From Methylopila henanensis (GTDB lineage: Bacteria; Pseudomonadota; Alphaproteobacteria; Rhizobiales; Methylopilaceae), in NCBI RefSeq assembly GCF_042681025.1, contig NZ_JBHUER010000001.1, forward strand, positions 372,001-436,000: a DNA stretch of 64,000 nt, in the 5' to 3' direction. Both the position numbers and the translations under genes were made by a program. This document shows, in pieces, positions 53,455 to 61,907 of this stretch. Each line of letters starts with the position of its first letter. The stretch's first letter is position 1. The notes below the pieces were generated by a model. That model was given only the letters and a program-made list of their open reading frames with translations. It was not told where the DNA came from and ran no database searches.

Positions 53455-54603
53455 ATGACATCCGCGCCGCTTCGCATCGTGCACATCGTGCGTTCCCCTT
53501 TCGGCGGGATCGGTCGCCACATCTTCGACCTTGCCGCCGCCCAGGCGGAGGCGGGCCACGAGGTCGGCTTCGTCTGCGACTCGCTCACACTGACGCCGTT
53601 CGAGAGCGCGCGCATCGAGGCGGTGAAGCCCCATCTCGCGCTCGGGGCGATGACCCTGCCGATCGCGCGCCAGATCGCTCTGTCGGATATCCGCGCTCTG
53701 CGCGCCGTGCACGCCCTGCTCGGACCGATCGCGCCGGACGTCATCCACACCCACGGCGCGAAGGGCGGCGCCTTCGGGCGTCTCGTCGGCGCATGGAGCG
53801 GGCGGTCGCGCCCGATCGCCAAGATTTACGCGCCCCACGGCGGCAGCCTGCATTACGATCCCGTCTCGCTCGAGGGCCGGTTCTATTTCGGGCTGGAGCG
53901 CGCGCTGGAGCGCGCGACCGACGCGCTGGTGCATGTCAGCGAGTTCGAGCGGCTCGCCTATGTCGACAAGATCGGCGCGCCGCGCTGCCCGGCCGCGGTC
54001 ATCCGCAACGGCCTCGCCCCGCACGAGTTCGAACCCGTCGATCCCGCCCCAGACGCGACCGACATCCTTTATCTCGGCATGCTGCGCGACCTGAAGGGCG
54101 TCGACGTGCTGCTCGACGCCCTGACGACGCTGAACGCCGGGGATCGGCGCGTCACCGCGACGATCGTCGGCGACGGTCCGGACGAGACGCGCTACCGCGC
54201 GATCGTCGCCGAGCGCGGGCTTGGCGACGCCGTCCGGTTCCGGCCCTCGACGCCGGCGCGCGAAGCCTTCACGCTCGGGCGGTTGATCGTGGTGCCGTCG
54301 CGCGCCGAATCCCTGCCTTACGTGGTGCTGGAGGCGATCGCGGCCGGCCTGCCGATCATCGCGACCGATGTCGGCGGCATACCGGAGATCTTCGGCCCCC
54401 ACGCCGACGCCCTGATTCCGGCCGGCGCTCCCGAGGCGCTCGCCGCCGCCATCGGCGACCGCCTCGCTGATGAAGCTGCGGCCCGATCGCGCGCGGCCGC
54501 GCTGAAGCGCCACATCTCGGGCGAGTTCTCGCGCCAGGCCATGGCAGCGGGCGTTGAAACTGTTTACCGCAAAGCGATCGAGGCGGCGGCGCGGAAGGCT
54601 TAG
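53455..54603 (+). CDS. Glycosyltransferase family 4
   Basis: A 382-residue GT-B enzyme. N-terminal VHIVRSPFGGIGRHIFDLA and VIHTHGAKGGAFGRL, acceptor-domain APHGGSLHYDP, donor domain with LYLGMLRDLKGVDVLLDAL, GDGPDETRYRAIV, PSRAESLPYVVLEAIAAGLP and TDVGGIPEIFG, the last carrying the EX7E-type Glu pair. It probably adds one sugar to a lipid-linked repeat unit. The start at 53455 has AAGG at 8 nt; an upstream ATG at 53368 would add residues without family similarity. Confidence 0.93.
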   Translation: MTSAPLRIVHIVRSPFGGIGRHIFDLAAAQAEAGHEVGFVCDSLTLTPFESARIEAVKPHLALGAMTLPIARQIALSDIRALRAVHALLGPIAPDVIHTHGAKGGAFGRLVGAWSGRSRPIAKIYAPHGGSLHYDPVSLEGRFYFGLERALERATDALVHVSEFERLAYVDKIGAPRCPAAVIRNGLAPHEFEPVDPAPDATDILYLGMLRDLKGVDVLLDALTTLNAGDRRVTATIVGDGPDETRYRAIVAERGLGDAVRFRPSTPAREAFTLGRLIVVPSRAESLPYVVLEAIAAGLPIIATDVGGIPEIFGPHADALIPAGAPEALAAAIGDRLADEAAARSRAAALKRHISGEFSRQAMAAGVETVYRKAIEAAARKA

Positions 54604-54672
54604 CGAAGCCGTCGTAAACACTTATTGTCACCTCGCCGGCATAGTCTCTACCGCTCGACCGAGGGACGACAC

Positions 54673-56193
54673 GTGACTGGTTCGATCATGCCCATGACGG
54701 ACACAGGCGAACCGCAGCAGCGGGACACGCCGCGGCAGGCCCGGCTTAACGATCAGGCCCGCGAGATCGCCGAACGTTTCCGCCAGGCGTCGATCTCGCA
54801 GGTGGTGCTCGTCGGCGGGGTGCGTCTTGTGGATGTCGCGACCATCGTGGCCGCGGCGCTGATCGCCCATCTCATCACCTTCCACGGCGAGCAGTCGTTC
54901 GGCTGGACCTACATGGTCGCGGTCGGATCCGCCGTGGCGCTCGCGCTGATCTTCGCGCAGGCGGCGGACGCCTATCACGTGGTCGCCTTCCGCGCCTTCG
55001 GCAGCCAGTTTGGCCGCATGCTGGGCTCGTGGACCCTGGTGTTCGCGGGCTTCGCGGTCGCCGGCAGCTTCCTCGACTTCGGCGGCGCCGTCGACCGGCG
55101 CTGGATCGGACTCTGGTTCGTGCTCGGCGCCGGCGGCTTCGTCGCGTCGCGCGCCGTGCTCGCGGTGCTGGTGCGGCGCTGGACGGCCGACGGCCGCATC
55201 GGCCGCAAGGCGGTGATCGTCGGCGGCGGCGAGCCGGCCGCGGACCTGATCCGCGCGCTTGAGTCGACGCCCGGAAACGACGTCCACATCTGCGGGGTGT
55301 TCGACGATCGCTCCAACGACCGCTCGCCGGCGGTCGTGGCCGGCTACCCAAAGCTTGGCACCATCGCGGAGCTCGTGGAGTTCGGCCGGCTCGCGCGCAT
55401 CGACCTGCTGATCGTGACGATCCCGGTCTCGGCCGCCGGCCGCGTGCGCGAAATCCTGAAGACGCTGTGGGTTCTGCCGGTCGACATCCGCCTCTCGGCG
55501 CACACCGACAAGCTCCGCTTCCGTCCACGCGCCTATTCCTATGTCGGCTCGATCCCGATGGTGGAGCTCGCCGAGAAGCCGATTGCGAACTGGGACTTCG
55601 TGGTCAAGCGCGCTTTCGACCTCATCGTCGGGACGGTCGCGCTCGTGGCCCTGTCGCCGCTGATGATCGCGACCGCGATCGCCATCAAGCTCGACACGCC
55701 TGGCCCCGTGTTCTTCCGGCAGAAGCGCTACGGCTTCAACAACGAGGTCATCGACGTCTTCAAGTTCCGCTCCATGCGTCACGACATGGCGGACCCTGAC
55801 GCGAAGGTCGTCGTGACCAAGGGCGACCCGCGGGTGACGCGCGTCGGCCGGATCATCCGCAAGTCGTCGATCGACGAGCTGCCGCAGCTCTTCAACGTGC
55901 TGAAGGGCGAGCTGTCGCTCGTCGGCCCAAGGCCGCACGCCGTCAACGCGCACACGTCGCAGACGCTGTGGAACGACGTCGTCGACGGCTACTTCGCGCG
56001 CCACAAGGTCAAGCCCGGCGTCACCGGCTGGGCGCAGATCAACGGCTGGCGGGGCGAGGTCGACACCAACGACAAGCTGAAGCGGCGCGTCGACCACGAC
56101 CTCTACTACATCGAGAACTGGTCGATCCTGTTCGACATCCTGATCCTCCTGAAGACGCCGTTCGCGCTGACGAAGAGCGAGAACGCCTATTGA
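54673..56193 (+). CDS. Undecaprenyl-phosphate glycosyl-1-phosphate transferase
   Basis: Initiates exopolysaccharide repeat units by moving a sugar phosphate to undecaprenyl phosphate (WcaJ/PssY/HfsE type). The 506-residue protein has four or five N-terminal membrane helices, a CoA-binding-like Rossmann domain (AVIVGGGEPAADLIRAL), a further membrane segment (FDLIVGTVALVALSPLM) and the catalytic domain with FRQKRYGFNNEVIDVFKFRSM, KSSIDELPQLFNVLKGELSLVGPRPH split here, and GVTGWAQINGWRGEVD. GTG 54673 with GAGGGA upstream is the preferred start; ATG 54688 and 54694 are alternatives. Confidence 0.92.
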   Translation: MTGSIMPMTDTGEPQQRDTPRQARLNDQAREIAERFRQASISQVVLVGGVRLVDVATIVAAALIAHLITFHGEQSFGWTYMVAVGSAVALALIFAQAADAYHVVAFRAFGSQFGRMLGSWTLVFAGFAVAGSFLDFGGAVDRRWIGLWFVLGAGGFVASRAVLAVLVRRWTADGRIGRKAVIVGGGEPAADLIRALESTPGNDVHICGVFDDRSNDRSPAVVAGYPKLGTIAELVEFGRLARIDLLIVTIPVSAAGRVREILKTLWVLPVDIRLSAHTDKLRFRPRAYSYVGSIPMVELAEKPIANWDFVVKRAFDLIVGTVALVALSPLMIATAIAIKLDTPGPVFFRQKRYGFNNEVIDVFKFRSMRHDMADPDAKVVVTKGDPRVTRVGRIIRKSSIDELPQLFNVLKGELSLVGPRPHAVNAHTSQTLWNDVVDGYFARHKVKPGVTGWAQINGWRGEVDTNDKLKRRVDHDLYYIENWSILFDILILLKTPFALTKSENAY

Positions 56194-57464
56194 GCGCGGC
56201 CGGCGGATACGGCGAGGCCGCCCCCCGCCGCCGCTTCGTCGTTCGCGCCGAAACGCTGCGCGAGGGTCTGGTCGCGCTCGCGGTCGTGTCGGGCTTCTTC
56301 GTCATGTACGAGCCCGCGCCCTACGACCTGCTGTTCATCGTCGCGATCGGGCTGTTCGTCGCTACCGGGCTGCGGCTGCCGCGCATGCTGCTGCCGTTCC
56401 TGCTGCTGGTGATCCTATACCAGCTCGGCGCGGTGCTCACGCTGACGCTGGTGCTCGACCGCGCCAACACGATGAAGTGGACCGTCGTCGGCGTCTTCCT
56501 GGCCGCGACGGGCGTGTTTTATTCGTTGTTCCTCGCCGAGCGCACCGAGGTCCGGGCGCGCCTGATCGCCAACGCCTGGGTGATCGCCGGCGCCTGCGGC
56601 GGCGCGCTCGCGATCGTCGGCTACTTCCACCTCGCGCCGGGCTCCGACAAACTGCTGATCTTCGGGCGCGCCAAGGCGACCTTCAAGGATCCGAACGTCT
56701 TCGCGCCGTACCTGATCTTCCCGGCGCTGATCCTGATCCAGCGGCTCTACGCCACCGACCACCTCAAGCGCGCCGCCATCACGCTCGTGCCGCTCGGCCT
56801 GATCATGAGCGGCATCTTCCTCAGCTTCTCACGCGGCTCCTGGGGGCACCTAATCGCCTCCGCGGCCCTGATGACGGGCCTGACCATCCTGGCCTCGCCG
56901 ACGCCCGCGCGGCGCGCCCGCATCCTGCTGATCTGCGGGGCGGCCGCTCTCGGCGCGGCGCTGCTGATCGCCGTGCTGCTCAGCATGCCGTCGGTGTCGA
57001 GCCTGTTCGCCGAACGCGCCAGCCTCGAGCAGAACTACGACGTCGGCCGCTACGGCCGCTTCGCGCGCCACATCGCCGGCGCGCAGCTCGCCTTCGACAA
57101 GCCGTTCGGCATCGGCATCTATCAGTTCGCCAAGATCTTCGGCGCCGACGTTCACAACACCTATCTCAACGCGTTCATGTCTTACGGCTGGCTCGGCGGA
57201 CTGGCGCTGCCGACGCTGGTGATCCTCACCTTTGTCTACGGGGTCCGCTACGTGCTGGCGCCCTCGCCCTGGCGGCCGATCTTCATCTGCGCCTTCTCCA
57301 CCTGGACAGTGCTGATGATGGAGGCGTGGGTCATCGACGTGGACCACTGGCGCCACCAATGGGCTCTGCTCGGCATGTGCTGGGGCTTCATCGTCGCCAC
57401 CGCCAAGCACGAGCAGGCGAAGATGGTCCGGGCCGAGGCGCCTGTGCGACGCCTCGTCGGCTGA
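56190..57464 (+). CDS. O-antigen ligase/Wzy-like polymerase
   Basis: A 424-residue membrane protein with about eleven or twelve helices. The large periplasmic loop contains VGRYGRFARHIAGAQLAFDKPFGIG and ADVHNTYLNAFMSYGWLGG, the Wzy_C/O-antigen ligase signature with its His. It probably polymerises or ligates the polysaccharide built by the preceding genes. The start is most likely TTG at 56190, overlapping the transferase stop (TTGA); no ATG occurs before the first helices, so the N-terminus is uncertain. Confidence 0.82.
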   Translation: MSAAGGYGEAAPRRRFVVRAETLREGLVALAVVSGFFVMYEPAPYDLLFIVAIGLFVATGLRLPRMLLPFLLLVILYQLGAVLTLTLVLDRANTMKWTVVGVFLAATGVFYSLFLAERTEVRARLIANAWVIAGACGGALAIVGYFHLAPGSDKLLIFGRAKATFKDPNVFAPYLIFPALILIQRLYATDHLKRAAITLVPLGLIMSGIFLSFSRGSWGHLIASAALMTGLTILASPTPARRARILLICGAAALGAALLIAVLLSMPSVSSLFAERASLEQNYDVGRYGRFARHIAGAQLAFDKPFGIGIYQFAKIFGADVHNTYLNAFMSYGWLGGLALPTLVILTFVYGVRYVLAPSPWRPIFICAFSTWTVLMMEAWVIDVDHWRHQWALLGMCWGFIVATAKHEQAKMVRAEAPVRRLVG

Positions 57465-57499
57465 CGCCCCCAGGGTTGAAGCGGCAGATTGACGAAGCG

Positions 57500-58142
57500 A
57501 TGCTCCCGAACGGCGCGCTCCGGCGCGCCTCCTCCCCGCCGACAACGAGTCGCCCCCTGTCCGATCGCCCGCTCAAGATCGTTCTGATCGACGCCAGCCC
57601 GGTCCGGGCCGCGATCCTGGAGGACGGTCTTCGTGAGGCCGGCCACGTCAACATCATGCGCATCGGCGATCACGCCAACCTGCTGGAGCGCATCTACGCC
57701 ATCGATCCCGACGTCATCCTGATCGATCTCGAAAATCCGAGCCGCGACGTGCTGGAGCAGATGTTCCAGATGAGCCGCGCGGTCCGTCGGCCGGTCGGAA
57801 TGTTCGTCGACCAGACCGATTCGGCCTCGATCGAGGCCTCCGTAGACGCCGGCGTTTCGGCCTATGTCGTCGACGGGCTGCGCAAGGAGCGCGTCAAGCC
57901 GATCCTCGACATGACCATCAGCCGCTTCAACGCCTTCACGCGGCTGCGCACCGAGCTCGAGCAGGCCAAGAANNNNNNNNNNNNNNNNNNNNNNNNNNNN
58001 NNNNNNNNNNNNNNNNNNNNNNNCCCGCAAGATCGGCGAGGAGGAGGCGTACAGCCTGCTCCGGAAGGTCGCCATGAACGAAAAGAAGAAGATCTCCGAG
58101 ATCGCACAGTCCGTCATCACCGCCGCGGAGCTGCTCTCATGA
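57500..58142 (+). CDS. nasT: NasT-type ANTAR antiterminator, interrupted by an N-run
   Basis: RNA-binding response-regulator-like protein that prevents termination in nitrate-assimilation leaders unless held by NasS. Residues 1-156 give an N-terminal tail and a pseudo-receiver (KIVLIDASPVRAAILEDGL, DVILIDLENPSRDVLEQM, VSAYVVDGLRKERVKPIL). After 51 unresolved bases comes the ANTAR end RKIGEEEAYSLLRKVAMNEK and IAEQ-like ISEIAQSVITAAELLS. The two parts are in different frames across exactly 51 N, so the true gap differs by one base modulo three. The stop overlaps the nasS start (ATGA). Confidence 0.88.
57973..58023. other. Assembly gap (51 N)
   Basis: Unresolved bases within the NasT ANTAR domain. 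Family alignment suggests about 19 missing residues, so the true gap is probably 53 or 56 bases, not 51. Long frames that read through it are artefacts. Confidence 0.98.
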
Positions 58143-59245
58143 GTCTCGACCGCCTCAGGATCGGCTTCATTCCGCTCGTGGACGCGGCGATCCCGATCGT
58201 CGCCGCCGACGTCGGCTTCGCGGCGGAGGAAGGCTTCCGAATCGAGCTGTCGCGCGAGGTTTCGTGGTCGAACATCCGTGACCGCCTCGTGCTCGGCCAT
58301 TTCGACGCCGCCCACCTGCTGGCGCCGATCGCCATCGCGACCTCGCTCGGCCTCGCCGGCATGAAGGCGCCTCTGTCCACGCCGCTCGCGCTCGGTCTGA
58401 ACGGCAACGCCGTCACGTTGTCGCCCTTCCTACACGACGAACTGCTCGGCCATCTCGCGCCCGGCGCGGCGCTGTCGGACCCGCTCGCGACCGGCGCCGC
58501 CTTCGCCTCGCTCGTGCGCGCGCGCCGCAGCCGGGGCGACGAGCCGCCGACGCTCGGCATGACGTTCCCGTTTTCGACGCACAACTACCAGCTCCGGCTC
58601 TGGCTCGACGCCGCGGGGCTCGCGCCCGACCAGGACGTCCGGCTCGCCGTAGTGCCTCCGCCCTACATGGTCGACGCGCTCCAGAACGGCCATGTCGACG
58701 GCTTCTGCGTCGGCGCGCCGTGGAACTCGGTCGCGGTCGACCTCGGGCTCGGCCGCATCCTGCATCTCGGGGTCGAGCTCGTCCGGCGCTGTCCGGAGAA
58801 GGTGCTGGCCGTCCGGTCCGGCCTGCTCGACGAGGAGCCTGAGCGGATCGAAGCGCTCGTGCGGGCCTGCGTGCGAGCCGCGGCCTGGATCGACGACCCG
58901 GCGAACCGGGCCGAGACGGCGCGCGTTCTCGGCGCCGAGAACCGGCTCGACCTGCCCGCGGCGCAGATCGAGCGAAGCCTCCACGGCCGCCTGCTTACGG
59001 GCTGGCGCGACGAGGTGCGGATTTCGGACGACTACCTGCTGTTCGGCCGTAGCGACGCCACGCGTCCCGATCCCCGTCACGCGCGCTGGCTCCACGCCCA
59101 GATGGCGCGCTGGGGGCAGGCGCCGGACAGCGCGGCCGCCTCGGACGCGGCGGCCGCGCTGTATCGGACCGACATCTACGACAAGGCTCTCGGCGCCAAG
59201 CCGCCGGCCCTGTCGGACGACCCGCTCGGGCTCTTCACGAGCTGA
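58139..59245 (+). CDS. nasS: NasS nitrate/nitrite sensor
   Basis: A 368-residue NrtA-like binding protein without a signal peptide, consistent with the cytoplasmic sensor NasS that binds NasT and frees it when nitrate is bound. Family features: LRIGFIPLVDAAIPIVAADVGF, REVSWSNIRDRLVLGHFDAAHLLAP, TFPFSTHNYQLRLWLDAAGL, VVPPPYMVDALQNGHVDGFCVGAPWNS. It overlaps nasT by 4 bp (ATGA). The sequence ends in DDPLGLFTS. Upstream of nrtABC across a 361-bp regulatory gap. Confidence 0.92.
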   Translation: MSLDRLRIGFIPLVDAAIPIVAADVGFAAEEGFRIELSREVSWSNIRDRLVLGHFDAAHLLAPIAIATSLGLAGMKAPLSTPLALGLNGNAVTLSPFLHDELLGHLAPGAALSDPLATGAAFASLVRARRSRGDEPPTLGMTFPFSTHNYQLRLWLDAAGLAPDQDVRLAVVPPPYMVDALQNGHVDGFCVGAPWNSVAVDLGLGRILHLGVELVRRCPEKVLAVRSGLLDEEPERIEALVRACVRAAAWIDDPANRAETARVLGAENRLDLPAAQIERSLHGRLLTGWRDEVRISDDYLLFGRSDATRPDPRHARWLHAQMARWGQAPDSAAASDAAAALYRTDIYDKALGAKPPALSDDPLGLFTS

Positions 59246-59262
59246 TCGACGAGCGGCGTGAT

Positions 59263-59279
59263 TGTGTGCACTGCACACA
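59263..59279. promoter_or_regulatory. 17-bp palindrome, candidate upstream activator site
   Basis: TGTGTGCA-C-TGCACACA, 8-bp arms around a single base. It is centred about 155 bp upstream of the start expected from the sigma-54 promoter, a normal position for an NtrC-type enhancer, although the spacing differs from the NtrC consensus. Confidence 0.45.
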
Positions 59280-59399
59280 GCCGAGGCGCGGCCTGCGCTT
59301 TCCACAGGCGCCTGAGCGCTTCCGCGCCTGATCCGTAAAACCCCCTAGCCTCTCCTGAAATCGTTCCAATTCGAGCGTATGCGCATCCCGGCCGGAGAT

Positions 59400-59415
59400 T
59401 GGCACGGGTCTTGAT
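59400..59415 (+). promoter_or_regulatory. Sigma-54-type promoter of nrtABC
   Basis: TGGCACG-GGTC-TTGAT, matching the -24/-12 consensus TGGCACG-N4-TTGCW except for A instead of C at -12. Transcription would begin near 59426, just before the leader hairpins. Confidence 0.65.
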
Positions 59416-59433
59416 TGTCATTAGCCAAGGTTC

Positions 59434-59475
59434 ACGTCGGCGCTGACGTCCGGACCCTGCCGCCCAACGATGGGC
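59434..59475 (+). promoter_or_regulatory. Candidate NasT (ANTAR) target hairpins in the nrtA leader
   Basis: Hairpin 1: ACGTC-GGCGCT-GACGT (59434-59449). Hairpin 2: GCCC-AACGAT-GGGC (59462-59475). Both have six-base loops; loop 2 has the A1 and G4 required in ANTAR targets, loop 1 has G4 but G at position 1. They are 12 nt apart and precede a terminator, the known layout of NasT-controlled leaders. Confidence 0.6.
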
Positions 59476-59485
59476 AACCAGCGAC

Positions 59486-59538
59486 GCCGCTGATCTGACA
59501 CGCCTGACCGCGTGCCCAGACAGCGGCTTTTTCTTTTT
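59486..59538 (+). terminator. Leader terminator upstream of nrtA (attenuator)
   Basis: GCCGCTG-A-TCTG pairs with CAGACAGCGGC (59517-59527) and encloses a small hairpin CACGC-CTGACC-GCGTG; TTTTTCTTTTT follows (59528-59538). It lies between the promoter and the nrtA start, so it must be bypassed for expression. Confidence 0.85.
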
Positions 59539-59606
59539 CGGCCGTCCATTTCCGGACGGTCTCCAGACGACGCGGCGCCCGCGGGCGCGAATGGAGCCGA
59601 TAGCTG

Positions 59607-60917
59607 ATGAGCAAGGACGCCAGCACTTTTCTGACCGCGAGCTTGGGCCGGCGCGACGTTCTTCGCGCCGGAGCCGGCGCCGCCACGACGATGGCCGCAG
59701 CGCGCGTTCTCGCGCCGTCGGGGGTCTTCGCGCAGGGCGCCGGGCCGGAGACGACCAAGGCGACGCTGGGCTACATCGCGCTAACCGATTCCGCGCCGCT
59801 GATCGTGGCGAAGGAGAAGGGCTTCTTCGCCAAGCACGGCATGCCGGACGTGCAGGTCGTCAAGCAGGCGTCCTGGGGCACGACCCGCGACAACCTCGTG
59901 CTCGGCTCCGAGGGCAACGGCATCGACGGCGCCCACATCCTGACGCCGATGCCGTACCTGATCTCGGCCGGCAAGGTGACCCAGCAGAACATCCCGCTGC
60001 CGATGTATATCCTGGCGCGGCTGAACTACGACGCCCAGGCGATCTCCGTCGGCGCGGCCTACAAGGGCCTGAAGCCGACCGTCGACGCCAAGCCGCTGAA
60101 GGACGAGTTCCTGAAGAAGAAGGCGGCGGGCCAGCAGGCCAAGGTCGCCATGACCTTCCCCGGCGGCACCCACGATCTGTGGATCCGCTACTGGCTGGCC
60201 GCCGCCGGCATCGACCCCGACAAGGATGTCGAGACCATCGTCGTGCCGCCGCCGCAGATGGTGGCGAACATGAAGGTCGGCACCATGGACGCCTTCTGCG
60301 TCGGCGAGCCCTGGGGCGCCCAGCTTGTCGGCCAGGGCATCGGCTTCTCCGCCTGCAACACGTCCGAGATCTGGAAGGATCATCCCGAGAAGTCGTTCGG
60401 CATGCGCGCGGCCTATGTCGACAAATATCCCAACGCGACCAAGGCGCTGCTGATGGCGGTCATGGAGGCGCAGAAGTTCTGCGACGACATGGCGAACAAG
60501 GATGAGGTCGCCGCGATCGTCGGCACCCGCGCGTGGTTCAACGTGCCGGTCAAGGACATCGTTGGTCGTCTGAAGGGCGTCTACGATTACGGCGACGGGC
60601 GCGTGGTGGAGAACAGCCCCGGCCTGATGAAGTTCTGGGGCGGCGGCCCGGTCTCCTACCCCTACCAGAGCCACGACCTTTGGTTCCTCACCGAGGACAT
60701 CCGCTGGGGCAAGTTCGCGCCCGACACGGACGTCAAGGCGATGGTCGCCAAGGTGAACCGCGAGGACCTCTGGAAGGAGGCCGCGAAAGCGGTCGGCGGC
60801 GCGACCATCCCGGAGTCCACGTCGCGCGGCGTCGAGACCTTCTTCGACGGCAAGACCTTCGATCCGGCCCAACCGACGGCCTACCTCGAAAGCCTCGACA
60901 TCAAGCGCGTCGCCTGA
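59607..60917 (+). CDS. nrtA: Nitrate ABC transporter substrate-binding protein NrtA
   Basis: A 436-residue periplasmic binding protein with a Tat signal (LGRRDVLRAGAGAATTMAAA, AQG after cleavage). The NrtA/CmpA fold is shown by LGYIALTDSAPLIVAKEKGFF, VKQASWGTTRDNLVLG, HILTPMPYL, TFPGGTHDLWIRYWLAAAGID, VVPPPQMVANMKVGTMDAFCVGEPWG split across strands, and DVKAMVAKVNREDLWKEA. It captures nitrate or nitrite for NrtB/NrtC. It lies downstream of the leader terminator, so it is first in a NasT-controlled operon. Confidence 0.94.
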   Translation: MSKDASTFLTASLGRRDVLRAGAGAATTMAAARVLAPSGVFAQGAGPETTKATLGYIALTDSAPLIVAKEKGFFAKHGMPDVQVVKQASWGTTRDNLVLGSEGNGIDGAHILTPMPYLISAGKVTQQNIPLPMYILARLNYDAQAISVGAAYKGLKPTVDAKPLKDEFLKKKAAGQQAKVAMTFPGGTHDLWIRYWLAAAGIDPDKDVETIVVPPPQMVANMKVGTMDAFCVGEPWGAQLVGQGIGFSACNTSEIWKDHPEKSFGMRAAYVDKYPNATKALLMAVMEAQKFCDDMANKDEVAAIVGTRAWFNVPVKDIVGRLKGVYDYGDGRVVENSPGLMKFWGGGPVSYPYQSHDLWFLTEDIRWGKFAPDTDVKAMVAKVNREDLWKEAAKAVGGATIPESTSRGVETFFDGKTFDPAQPTAYLESLDIKRVA

Positions 60918-60993
60918 CGCCGCGACATCCCACCGGGGGCGCGGCCGCCGCGCCCCCTCGCCGCTTCCGCACCGTCAACCTTGAGGAGTCGCC

Positions 60994-61896
60994 ATGTCGG
61001 CCCCCGTCCTGAAACTCGACGACGCCCGCGCCTCGAAGGCGGCGCCCGCCGCCGAAGTCGTGGCGTTCCGCGCGCCGAAGGCGCCCTCGCCACTGCAGAA
61101 GCGCGCCAGGAGCGCGCTGAACTGGGCGACGACCACGCTCGTGCCCCCGCTCGTGGTGCTCGCGCTGCTGCTGCTGTTCTGGGAGCTCGTGTGTTCGCGG
61201 CCGGGCTCTTCGCTTCCGCCCCCAAGTCAGGTCGTCACCGACACCTGGGAGCTGATCATCGACCCGTTCTATGACCGGGGCGGGCTCGACAAGGGCTTGT
61301 TCTGGCATCTGCTGGCGAGCCTCCAGCGGGTCGCGTTCGGCTACGCCATCGCCGTGGTCGTGGGCGTCGCGCTGGGCGTGCTCGTCGGCCAGTCGACCTG
61401 GGCCATGCGCGGCCTCGATCCGATCTTCCAGGTGCTGCGCACCGTGCCGCCGCTCGCCTGGCTGCCGCTCTCGCTCGCCGCGTTCCGCGACGGCCAGCCC
61501 TCGGCGATCTTCGTGATCTTCATCACCTCGGTCTGGCCGATCATCATCAACACCGCCGTCGGCATCCGCAACATCCCGACCGACTACTCGAACGTCGCCA
61601 AGGTCATCCGCCTGAACGGGTTCGAGTATTTCACCAAGATCATGATCCCGGCCGCGGCTCCCTACATCTTCACGGGCCTTCGGATCGGCGTCGGCCTGAG
61701 CTGGCTGGCGATCGTGGCGGCCGAGATGCTGATCGGCGGCGTCGGCATCGGCTTCTTCATCTGGGACGCGTGGAACTCGTCCAACATCAGCGACATCATT
61801 CTGGCGCTCGTCTACGTCGGGGTGGTCGGGTTCATCCTCGACCGGATCGTCGCCTTCATCGCCGGCGCGGTCACGCGCGGCACCGCGAACGCGTGA
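60994..61896 (+). CDS. nrtB: Nitrate ABC transporter permease NrtB
   Basis: A 300-residue inner-membrane permease with about six or seven helices. An N-terminal cytoplasmic segment of about 40 residues is followed by LVVLALLLLFWELVCS, and the ABC permease motif region IRLNGFEYFTKIMIPAAAPYIF (EAA-loop) that contacts the ATPase, then GVGLSWLAIVAAEML and GIGFFIWDAWNSS, typical of the nitrate/taurine/sulfonate group. TTGAGGAG precedes the ATG. 76 bp after nrtA. Confidence 0.94.
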   Translation: MSAPVLKLDDARASKAAPAAEVVAFRAPKAPSPLQKRARSALNWATTTLVPPLVVLALLLLFWELVCSRPGSSLPPPSQVVTDTWELIIDPFYDRGGLDKGLFWHLLASLQRVAFGYAIAVVVGVALGVLVGQSTWAMRGLDPIFQVLRTVPPLAWLPLSLAAFRDGQPSAIFVIFITSVWPIIINTAVGIRNIPTDYSNVAKVIRLNGFEYFTKIMIPAAAPYIFTGLRIGVGLSWLAIVAAEMLIGGVGIGFFIWDAWNSSNISDIILALVYVGVVGFILDRIVAFIAGAVTRGTANA

Positions 61897-61907
61897 GGAT
61901 CCCGGCG

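Noticed and set aside
54628..56097. 489-codon minus-strand frame antisense to the glycosylphosphotransferase
   Set aside because: No domain or ribosome site; composition of a shadow frame.
56477..59245. A 922-codon plus-strand frame spanning the N-run
   Set aside because: It joins an off-frame reading of the Wzy-like gene, the nasT 5' part and nasS through unresolved bases; the real genes have their own starts and domains.
59499..59514. CACGC-CTGACC-GCGTG as an ANTAR target hairpin
   Set aside because: Hexaloop lacks A1 and G4, and it lies inside the terminator stem.
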